64,000 bases of DNA from Aphodovivens sp036306585 (GTDB taxonomy: Bacteria; Actinomycetota; Coriobacteriia; Coriobacteriales; Eggerthellaceae). The stretch's first letter is position 1. Every line of letters begins with the position of its first letter. Below, piece after piece: positions 50,864-56,821 of the stretch. The notes under the pieces were generated by a model. The model made no database searches, was not told where the DNA came from, and worked only from the letters and a program-made list of their open reading frames with translations. Where the stretch lies: the NCBI GenBank assembly GCA_036306585.1, contig JAXJZF010000005.1, positions 124,001-188,000 of the forward strand, given 5' to 3'. A program made the translations under genes and the position numbers.

Positions 50864-52356
50864 TCGCACTGTACATGAGGCTCTCGAGAGCCGACGGCGA
50901 CCTGGAGGGCGTCGGCGCGGTGAGCAACTCCATCGCCAACCAGCGGGCCATGCTGCGCTCCTTCGTCGAGCGCGACCCCGGGCTCGCCTGCCAGCCCGTC
51001 GAGGAGTTCGTCGACGACGGCTTCAGCGGGTCGAGCTTCGAACGGCCCGAGGTCCGGCGGATGCTAGCCCTGTGCAAGGAGGGGCGCGTATCCTGCGTAA
51101 TCGTGAAGGATTTGAGCCGCTTCGCCAGGGAGTACATCGACGCCGGCACCTACATCGAGCAGGTCTTCCCCTTTCTGCGCGTGAGGTTCGTGAGCATCGC
51201 CGAGGGCTACGACTCGGCGGCGTGCAGCCTTGACTCTGCGGCGCCGGGCATAGCCATACGCAACATAGCCAACGCCGCCTACTGCCGGGACACGTCGATC
51301 CGCGTGCGCAGCGCGCTCCAGACGAAGTGGCGGCGCGGGCTGCGGCCGCACCCCACGCCGCCGTTCGGCTACATGGTGGACCCGGCCGACCGCATGAGGC
51401 TGGCCCCGGACGAGCGCTTCGCCCCCGGCGTGCGCAGACTGTTCGAGCTCGCGGCCGAGCTTGCCGACCCGAGGCTCGTCGCCGCGGCGCTCGACGCCGA
51501 CGGCATCGAGACGCCGGGCGTGGCGTACCGCAGGCTCGGGCTGTACGGGTACGGCAAGCGCCCCGAGCCGAAGAGCCGCCGCTGGACCGGCACGCAGGTG
51601 CAGAAGATCGTGGGCGACCCGGTGTACACGGGGACGCTCGTGACCGGCAAGACGCGTAGGCGCGTCATGAACAGGCATCCGGTCGACGTGGTGCCTGAAT
51701 CGGAACGCTACGTCACCGAGGGCGCGCATCCCGCGTTGGTCGCAGACGGGCTCTGGCGGGCCGCGCAGGCGTGTCTTAGGACCAAGGAGCACCTCAAGGG
51801 AGTGGGGAAGTCTGCGCCGAAAAGCCCGTTCGCGCGTGGACTTCTCAGGCGGGCCGAGTGCGGGCACTCGCTCAGCTACCGCGCATGGAAGGCGGGCGGC
51901 GCCTTCACCTGCAAGTGCGACTGCGCCGGCGGCGACAGGCGGCGGGTGACGGAGGATGAGGTCGCAGACGCCATCGCGGCTGCCATGAGGGAAGGCGGTT
52001 CAACGTCGCGGCCTTGCGCCGAGCGCGAACCCGACCGGAAGCCGAAGCCCCGCGTCACCGCGGCGGCGAAGCTCGCGGCCTACGAGCGCTACGCTTTCGG
52101 GAAGGCGACGGCCGCCGACCTCGAAGTCCTCGGCACTCCGGCGACGGCCGCGGCGCAGCACGCCGCCGCGTCGGCCTCGCTGCTCCCGTCCGGCGCGGAC
52201 AGGCTGCTCGAGGCCGACGGCGAGAAGGAGCGGGCGGCGCTTCTCTCCGCTTTGGAGGAGTACAGGCTCGATGACGTCGACAGGGCGCTGCTCAGGCGCA
52301 TCGTCGAGAAGGTGCTGGTGCGCGAAGGCCCGCGCCTGGAGGTCGTGATGCGCTGA
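50860..52356 (+). CDS. Large serine recombinase 3 with degenerate zinc ribbon
   Basis: This 498-residue recombinase starts at once with the catalytic motif (MIALYMRLSRADGD), and keeps EEFVDDGFSGSSFERP and VKDLSRFAREYID, so it looks active. The recombinase domain follows (PTPPFGYMVDP, VGDPVYTGTLVTGK). In the zinc ribbon the first CxxC is reduced to RAECG and the second half reads CKCDCAGG. The C-terminal part is shorter than in recombinases 1 and 2. It is coupled by ATGA to the gene before. It is the last of four linked recombinase genes. Confidence 0.88.
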   Translation: MIALYMRLSRADGDLEGVGAVSNSIANQRAMLRSFVERDPGLACQPVEEFVDDGFSGSSFERPEVRRMLALCKEGRVSCVIVKDLSRFAREYIDAGTYIEQVFPFLRVRFVSIAEGYDSAACSLDSAAPGIAIRNIANAAYCRDTSIRVRSALQTKWRRGLRPHPTPPFGYMVDPADRMRLAPDERFAPGVRRLFELAAELADPRLVAAALDADGIETPGVAYRRLGLYGYGKRPEPKSRRWTGTQVQKIVGDPVYTGTLVTGKTRRRVMNRHPVDVVPESERYVTEGAHPALVADGLWRAAQACLRTKEHLKGVGKSAPKSPFARGLLRRAECGHSLSYRAWKAGGAFTCKCDCAGGDRRRVTEDEVADAIAAAMREGGSTSRPCAEREPDRKPKPRVTAAAKLAAYERYAFGKATAADLEVLGTPATAAAQHAAASASLLPSGADRLLEADGEKERAALLSALEEYRLDDVDRALLRRIVEKVLVREGPRLEVVMR

Positions 52357-52418
52357 TCGCCATCTCGCATTATCAAAGACACCGCGCCCTTGGCTTTGGG
52401 GCCTCAAGGGGCAGGGCA

Positions 52419-52510
52419 ACTGCGCTCCTCGGCCGCAGGCTTTGAGGGGCGCAGTGCTGAGATAAACCCTTCTGGGAAATCGGCGCATTCTAACCATGGT
52501 GGTTAGAATG
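52419..52510. repeat. Two inverted repeats after the recombinase genes
   Basis: The first repeat pairs ACTGCGCTCCTC (52419-52430) with GAGGGGCGCAGT (52444-52455), 12 bp with one G-T pair. The second pairs CATTCTAACC (52486-52495) with GGTTAGAATG (52501-52510) perfectly around ATGGT. A related GGGTAGAAT follows at 52521-52529. No T-run follows, so simple terminators are unlikely. The 279-bp gap has no gene. Recombinase att core, transfer origin or regulator site are candidates. Confidence 0.6.
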
Positions 52511-52635
52511 GTTGGAGTATGGGTAGAATCGAGAGAGCGATACGGCCTGCTTCCACTATGGCTGCCTGGATGGTAGGCAAGCGGATTCGGCGGGCGTCTC
52601 TTCTCGAACCAAGGCGTTGGTTTCTCGCAAAGCGT

Positions 52636-52824
52636 TTATTTCAGCGGCTTCTTGTCGGGCTTCAGGTACTCGGCGAGGCTCGGGGGAATCTTCCCCTCGC
52701 GCTCGATTTGCTTGTAGAAGGCGCGGGCGATGGACGAGATGTCGAAGCCGAAGTTCTCGGCGAGGGCGCGCACGGCGCGCTTCGTGGACTCCTCAGCCCT
52801 GATGGTCACCGATGCCGTGCCCAT
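52636..52824 (-). CDS. RelB/DinJ-family antitoxin without adjacent toxin
   Basis: This 62-residue protein begins MGTASVTIRAEESTKRAVRALAENFGFDISSIARAFYKQIEREG, the ribbon-helix-helix pattern of RelB/DinJ antitoxins. Such proteins bind their own promoter and neutralise a RelE/YafQ toxin normally encoded just downstream. Downstream on the minus strand (52357-52635) no toxin-sized frame exists, only inverted repeats. The ATG at 52824 follows AAGGGGGAAATA. It may act as a regulator of the element or protect against a toxin elsewhere. Confidence 0.75.
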   Translation of the reverse strand: MGTASVTIRAEESTKRAVRALAENFGFDISSIARAFYKQIEREGKIPPSLAEYLKPDKKPLK

Positions 52825-52925
52825 TATTTCCCCCTTCGATTGTTGCAGGACGATTGTAGAGCGATAGCGCCGGTGAGCACCTCTGGCCATTCCCGATTTC
52901 CTCAGTATTCCCTTTGCCGACGGGC

Positions 52926-52983
52926 CGGCGCAGCGCCGCCCGCCCGTTTGCGCCCATCCGATGTCTAAAACATGCGCGGACGC
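52926..52983 (+). repeat. Long direct repeat, left copy
   Basis: This 58-bp segment is close to the copy at 54526-54585. The best part, GCCCATCCGATGTC then AAAAC then TGCGCGGACGC, has two mismatches over 32 bp; the GC-rich part before it differs by small indels. The left copy lies about 100 bp upstream of the antitoxin start. Confidence 0.8.
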
Positions 52984-53012
52984 TTTCGCAATGCTTCTCC
53001 CATGTGTGTCGC

Positions 53013-53048
53013 ACTGGTCAGTCTACTGGTCAATCCACTGGTCTCGTA
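53013..53048 (+). repeat. 12-bp iteron array 1
   Basis: Three units starting with ACTGGTC at 53013, 53025 and 53037 have an exact 12-bp period (ACTGGTCAGTCT, ACTGGTCAATCC, ACTGGTCTCGTA). The regular period, about one DNA turn, places all sites on one face of the helix, as for replication or partition proteins. Confidence 0.85.
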
Positions 53049-53091
53049 AACATCGTTACCAGCGCGACGAACTGGTAGAACAGTGAAATCT

Positions 53092-53127
53092 ACTGGTCAA
53101 CTTACTGGTCAATCCACTGGACGGCGC
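53092..53127 (+). repeat. 12-bp iteron array 2
   Basis: Three more units at 53092, 53104 and 53116 (ACTGGTCAACTT, ACTGGTCAATCC, ACTGGACGGCGC) repeat the spacing of array 1, and the middle units of both arrays are identical. A single ACTGGT at 53071 lies 21 bp before. The arrays are 79 bp apart, start to start. The stretch from here to 53305 holds no gene. Confidence 0.85.
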
Positions 53128-53305
53128 TAGCCGTTGCCTCCCATGCGGTAGAACTGCTGTGGCATTCGAGCGGGGCGAGGGTCTTGGTGCAGAAAAAGAA
53201 CTTACGCTCTGATATGGGATGGAAGGGTAGAAAGGCCTTCTGGCTCGAACCCCACCTCAACGAGGCGCCGACATAGCCGATTCGGCGAGAAATGTTTGAA
53301 CGAGA

Positions 53306-53311
53306 TATAAT
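53306..53311 (+). promoter_or_regulatory. Candidate -10 box of the small RNA
   Basis: A perfect TATAAT stands 7 bp before the predicted RNA start at 53318. No good -35 box is visible 16-18 bp upstream and there is no TG extension. Confidence 0.35.
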
Positions 53312-53317
53312 CGATAC

Positions 53318-53391
53318 AGGTGGGTGGTTCGGTGAAAAAAATGGGGCAGTTTGGCTCTCACCATCCCGCCCCCAAAACCCTAGGGTTTTTT
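53318..53391 (+). ncRNA. Candidate structured small RNA beside the AbiF gene
   Basis: Between the TATAAT box and a strong terminator lies a 74-nt segment that folds well. GGTGGG (53319-53324) pairs with CCCGCC (53365-53370), and GGTGA (53331-53335) with TCACC (53358-53362), with an A- and G-rich apical loop. It ends in the palindrome AAAACCCTAGGGTTTT and six T. It is convergent with the Abi gene, whose stop is 10 bp away. AbiF-family HEPN proteins are known to be linked to a conserved noncoding RNA that acts as antitoxin, which makes this candidate plausible; the sequence alone cannot prove transcription. Confidence 0.4.
53374..53391 (+). terminator. Palindromic terminator between small RNA and AbiF gene
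   Basis: AAAACCC and GGGTTTT surround TA in a perfect palindrome, with six T following on the plus strand. On the minus strand it lies 10 bp after the AbiF stop with five T, so it can end transcription from both sides. Confidence 0.75.
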
Positions 53392-53401
53392 GATCTGCAG
53401 C

Positions 53402-54406
53402 TCACTTTATCAGTCCGAGACTCTTTGTCAAGGCCTCCATGAAATTAAACGCAGCCGCGGAGGTCGCGTCGGGGCCGGTCTGCGGCAGGAGATCGGCGTC
53501 CTGCCGTACCTCGTCGAAGAATCCCTTCAACCATCTTTCAGCCTTTTCCCTCGATTCGGCGTCACGGACGTCCTTGGAGTAGCGGACGAGCGTGATGGCT
53601 ATCTCCTGCGCTGCCGCGTTGCGCATCCATTTCTTCCTGGTGGCCTTGGACAAGCTTACCCTTGCGACCGCGTCGAGCGTGTCGACCGACGTCGTGTGCC
53701 TGGAGTTCTCGCCCTCTGCAAACACGTTGATAATGCAAGAGCCGTGCGCCGCGCAGTTCCTGACAGACTTGACCTTCTTCAAGTCGTAATGGGCCCTCAC
53801 GAGCGACTTGTCACCCCAGCGGTTCCCGCAGAAGCGGACGAAGTCGGCGAGGGTTCCGAACGACGTCAGCTCGAGGAATGCCCATACGGGCATGCAGTCG
53901 GCGTATTTCTCGTAAACGCCGTGGGCGTAGGGGTTTCTTGAGCTCCGCTTAATCTCGCCGTCGCGGTACTTCCGGTCCTTCGGCGAGAGCGATCCCATAT
54001 AGTCCACGACTATGGAATAGCCGTCCTCGCCGTCGCGGTCTGCGACGGCTCGCTTCAGCGCTACCTTCCACGCGTGCTCTATGTGCTGCGTCATAGGGAA
54101 GAGGGTCTCGCGCAGCGTCTGGTCTAGCTCGAAGAAAGCCTTGAGCTGGGCGAAGTCGAGGTCTATGTACTCCCCGTCGTGCTTCCCACCTTGGCGCTTG
54201 GTGAACAGCTTCCTGTAGGACGTCGCCTCGTAGAAGTCGCATACGTCTGCCAGGAAGGAGGTGGCCTCCTCCTCGTCACATATCGCGAACTTGACGCCCT
54301 TCGACTTTAGGTGGGTGATCTGCTCGGCGATGGCGAGTTTGGGTTTCTGCTGCTTTGGCTCCTTTTCGCTGCAGGCTTCTTCCGTCTGCTGCAGTTCCTT
54401 GGCCAT
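53402..54406 (-). CDS. AbiF/AbiD-type abortive infection protein (Abi_2, HEPN)
   Basis: This 334-residue protein matches the Abi_2 (AbiD/AbiF) family: LAIAEQITHLKSKGVKF, CDFYEATSYRKLF, FELDQTLRETLFPMTQHIEHAWKVALK, SSRNPYAHGVYEKY, MPVWAFLELTSFGTLADFV and VKSVRNCAAHGS. RNCAAH (216-221) fits the HEPN RNase motif R-x4-H; RNPYAH (157-162) has the same spacing. The family gives phage resistance by stopping growth and is the proposed ancestor of Cas13. The ATG at 54406 follows AGAAGGGGGCCCG. A Lys/Gln/Glu-rich N-terminus of about 25 residues is unusual. A candidate RNA partner lies just beyond its 3' end. Confidence 0.85.
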   Translation of the reverse strand: MAKELQQTEEACSEKEPKQQKPKLAIAEQITHLKSKGVKFAICDEEEATSFLADVCDFYEATSYRKLFTKRQGGKHDGEYIDLDFAQLKAFFELDQTLRETLFPMTQHIEHAWKVALKRAVADRDGEDGYSIVVDYMGSLSPKDRKYRDGEIKRSSRNPYAHGVYEKYADCMPVWAFLELTSFGTLADFVRFCGNRWGDKSLVRAHYDLKKVKSVRNCAAHGSCIINVFAEGENSRHTTSVDTLDAVARVSLSKATRKKWMRNAAAQEIAITLVRYSKDVRDAESREKAERWLKGFFDEVRQDADLLPQTGPDATSAAAFNFMEALTKSLGLIK

Positions 54407-54499
54407 CGGGCCCCCTTCTTGATTAGACGTTGGTTGCATTACGGCTCGATTATACCTGGCATGCTGTCCGCTTTGCGGTTTTGGCCCATGGCCGTTGGC

Positions 54500-54525
54500 G
54501 CTCACCTTTCGGACCTATCGGTGAG
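54500..54525. promoter_or_regulatory. Hairpin between the AbiF gene and the right direct repeat
   Basis: CTCACC (54501-54506) pairs with GGTGAG (54520-54525) over a 13-nt loop, extended by GCG/CGC with a bulge. It lies about 95 bp upstream of the AbiF start on the minus strand and directly before the right repeat copy, where divergent promoters are expected. Confidence 0.4.
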
Positions 54526-54585
54526 GCGCGGCGCCGCCCGTTCGCCCGGTTGTGCCCATCCGATGTCCAAAACTTGCGCGGACGC
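54526..54585 (+). repeat. Long direct repeat, right copy
   Basis: This is the second copy of the segment at 52926-52983, in the same orientation. It ends 51 bp before the first transfer-region gene. The two copies enclose iterons, candidate RNA and the AbiF gene (about 1.54 kb), as if that block were inserted by repeat-mediated recombination. Confidence 0.8.
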
Positions 54586-54636
54586 GCCCTTTGGTTGGGG
54601 AAACCCAGGGAAAAACCAACGAGGAAAGGCGCAGAT

Positions 54637-54810
54637 ATGGGAACGGCTCTCTTGTGGCTCGCCGCGGGCTACGCACTGGGGGCGGCCTCGGCCGCCATGG
54701 CGCTTGCGGCGTGGGCGGTGCTGAGGACGTCGTCGGAGTGCTCGCGCGCCGAGGAAGCCGCGATGCTTCCGCCGGCGCCCAGCGGCTTTCGCGGGGGCGA
54801 TCCGTCGTGA
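54637..54810 (+). CDS. Small membrane protein, DUF3789-like
   Basis: This 57-residue protein has one membrane helix (LLWLAAGYALGAASAAMALAAWAVL) and a short polar tail. Size, helix at the N-terminus and place before replication genes resemble DUF3789 proteins of conjugative elements. The ATG follows GAGGAAAGG. Its stop overlaps the GTG start of the next gene, so the two are coupled. Function is unknown. Confidence 0.65.
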   Translation: MGTALLWLAAGYALGAASAAMALAAWAVLRTSSECSRAEEAAMLPPAPSGFRGGDPS

Positions 54811-55316
54811 CGGTGTTCCGCGTCGAGAAGAACGCCAACTACACGGTGATGTCCAACGAGCATTTGCGCAACCGCGACCTGTCGCTAAAGGCCAAGGGGC
54901 TGCTCTCTCAGATGCTGAGCCTGCCCGAGGAGTGGGACTACTCGCTCGAGGGGCTGTCCCGTATAAACCGCGAGGGCGTCGACGCCATCCGCACGGGCGT
55001 GCGCGAACTCGAGGAGCACGGCTACCTCGAGCGGCGGCGCCTGCGCGACGGCTCCGGCCGCCTGGCCGGCACCGAGTACGTGGTGCACGAGCGCGCCGTC
55101 GCTAGGACCTCTCTGCCAGAGTCCGACGAGCCTGCGTTGGATTTTCCAATGCAGGATGCCCCCGTGCGGGAAAGGCCTGCATTGGCAAAGCCAGGGCAAT
55201 TAAGTAAAGAGGGATCAAGTAAAGACCTATCAAACACGTACCCATCAAAGGGTGCGCGGCCGCGTGCGAGGTGCGGCCTGCCCGAGTACGCCTGCGTGGC
55301 AGGTGATGTCCTATGA
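54807..55316 (+). CDS. Helix-turn-helix replication-type protein
   Basis: This 169-residue protein starts with a winged-helix domain (VEKNANYTVMSNEHLRNRDLSLKAKGLLSQMLSLPEEWDYS then GLSRINREGVDAIRTGVRELEEHGYLERRR), the HTH_36-like domain of plasmid and phage replication initiators or DnaD-like proteins. The tail is polar and variable. GTG at 54807 follows GCGGGGGCG. It is coupled by ATGA to a DnaC-like gene, so both probably start replication of the element, perhaps at the iterons about 1.7 kb upstream. Confidence 0.78.
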   Translation: MTVFRVEKNANYTVMSNEHLRNRDLSLKAKGLLSQMLSLPEEWDYSLEGLSRINREGVDAIRTGVRELEEHGYLERRRLRDGSGRLAGTEYVVHERAVARTSLPESDEPALDFPMQDAPVRERPALAKPGQLSKEGSSKDLSNTYPSKGARPRARCGLPEYACVAGDVL

Positions 55317-56155
55317 GGGCGGGCAGGCTTGCGGCCATGGACCCGATTCCCGTCAGCTGCGAGATCGACGAGGGCGACTTCGTCGGCGACGACGGGCTGC
55401 TGCGCTGCGGCAAGTGCGGCGCCGGGAAGCAGGTGCGCGTGGATTGGGGCGGTCAGACGACGATCATGCCCGTGATGTGCAGGTGTCAGGTCGAGGAGGC
55501 CGACCGGCTTGATGCCGCGCGCAGGGCCGCGGCCCGCGTCAGGTCCGTGGAGGGCTCGCCTTCGCACAAGCTCTGCCTTCCCCTGGATCCCGGGCACGAG
55601 TTCGGGCTGGGGCGCGACGACAGGCGGGGCTTCCGCATCGTGCGCGAGTACGCCCGCCATTGGGAGCAGATGGCCGAGGGAGGCCACGGGCTTGTGCTGA
55701 TCGGGCCTCCGGGCACGGGCAAAACCTTCGCAGCTGGATGCCTGGCCAACTTCTTGATTCACGACGGCAAGGTGCCGCTCGTGACCAGCGTCTCCAGGGC
55801 GGAAAACGTGCTCTGGGACGCCAAAGGCGATGAGCGGACGCGCATGCTGGAGGGCATCCGCTCCTACGACCTGGTGGTCATCGACGACCTGGGCGCCGAG
55901 CGGGACTCGTCCTACATGGACTCCAGGGCCTTCGACCTGGTTGACGCGTGCTACCGCAGCGGCAGGCCGTTGGTGGTCACCACCAACGTGCCTCTCGCGC
56001 AGCTGAAGAATCCCAGGGGGCTCGCCCGCACGCGCATATACGACCGAGTGCTTGAGCGGTGCCAGCCGGTGATGTTCGACGGGCCCAGCTTCAGGGCGGC
56101 GAAGGCGGAGGAGAACCGCGCCGCGGTGCGGCGGATCCTCGACGGCGTCAGGTAA
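55313..56155 (+). CDS. DnaC/IstB-like ATPase (helicase loader)
   Basis: This 280-residue protein has an N-terminal cysteine cluster (LRCGKCGAGK and MCRCQVEEA), then an AAA+ domain with Walker A GPPGTGKT (about 131-138), Walker B VVIDDLGAE (about 189-197) and the sensor segment PLVVTTNVPLAQL. DnaC-type proteins load the replicative helicase. The zinc-like N-terminus is common in element-borne members. It is coupled to the HTH gene upstream by a 4-bp overlap. Confidence 0.88.
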   Translation: MRAGRLAAMDPIPVSCEIDEGDFVGDDGLLRCGKCGAGKQVRVDWGGQTTIMPVMCRCQVEEADRLDAARRAAARVRSVEGSPSHKLCLPLDPGHEFGLGRDDRRGFRIVREYARHWEQMAEGGHGLVLIGPPGTGKTFAAGCLANFLIHDGKVPLVTSVSRAENVLWDAKGDERTRMLEGIRSYDLVVIDDLGAERDSSYMDSRAFDLVDACYRSGRPLVVTTNVPLAQLKNPRGLARTRIYDRVLERCQPVMFDGPSFRAAKAEENRAAVRRILDGVR

Positions 56156-56176
56156 ACGGGAAGAAAGGATTTCGAG

Positions 56177-56821
56177 ATGGCGGACGATTTCGGCGACTAC
56201 TCGGGCGAGAAGCTCTTCGACTGGATCTTGCGCATGGGCCAGGATGCCGGGGGGTCGGCGGCCATGGCCGCGGCGGACAGGCTCAAGGCGGCGCTGGACA
56301 ACGCGCGCAAGGGTGCGGGCGCCCAAGGCCGCGATGCCGCCGGCATGGAAGCCGGCGGGCGGGAGGCGGGAGGTCCCGCGCGATGGGCGAAGCTCGACAT
56401 GCACGAGTTCGCCTCCATCGAGGACTGGCCGACGCTGCAGGACATCATCGACGGCAAGCTGGACGACTGCGGCATCGCGCACGACTGGCACAAGGAGGCC
56501 CAGGGCAAGACCTACCTGCTGTTCAGGGCGGAGGACGCGCCGTCGTTGGTGAGGGCTTTCGACGAGATGTCCCGGGCGGTAGACGCCGCCAAGGAGAAGG
56601 CCTCGGCGGAGCTTGCGGCGGAGTTCGCAAGGGCAAGGGAGCGCGCACGGGACCTGGGCAAGGACCGCACGCATGGCGATCATGCGAGGACCGGCGCGAA
56701 CGAGAGGCTCGCCGACAAGGCCGAGATGGCCAAGGCCGCCGCCGAGGAGCTGCGCAAGAACGCCCACGAGGTTCCCGATAGGGAGAGGGCGTTCAACAGG
56801 GAGAGGGCCCAGGGCCGATGA
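56177..56821 (+). CDS. PcfB-like (DUF3801) conjugation protein
   Basis: This 214-residue protein begins GEKLFDWILRMGQDAGGSAAMAAADRLKAAL and has KLDMHEFASIEDWPTLQDIIDGKLDDCGIAHDW and GKTYLLFRAEDAPSLVRAFDEM, the DUF3801/PcfB arrangement, followed by a charged helical tail. PcfB-type proteins link the relaxosome to the coupling protein. The ATG follows GGAAGAAAGGATTTCGAG. Its stop overlaps the VirD4 gene by 4 bp, in keeping with joint action. Confidence 0.83.
   Translation: MADDFGDYSGEKLFDWILRMGQDAGGSAAMAAADRLKAALDNARKGAGAQGRDAAGMEAGGREAGGPARWAKLDMHEFASIEDWPTLQDIIDGKLDDCGIAHDWHKEAQGKTYLLFRAEDAPSLVRAFDEMSRAVDAAKEKASAELAAEFARARERARDLGKDRTHGDHARTGANERLADKAEMAKAAAEELRKNAHEVPDRERAFNRERAQGR

Noticed and set aside
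53013..53127. Repeat arrays considered as a CRISPR array
   Set aside because: Units are only 12 bp, contiguous, without unique spacers of 30 or so bases and without cas genes.
53230..53262. GGTTCGAGCC on the minus strand, resembling a tRNA T-loop
   Set aside because: The flanking bases do not form a T-stem and no cloverleaf can be drawn.
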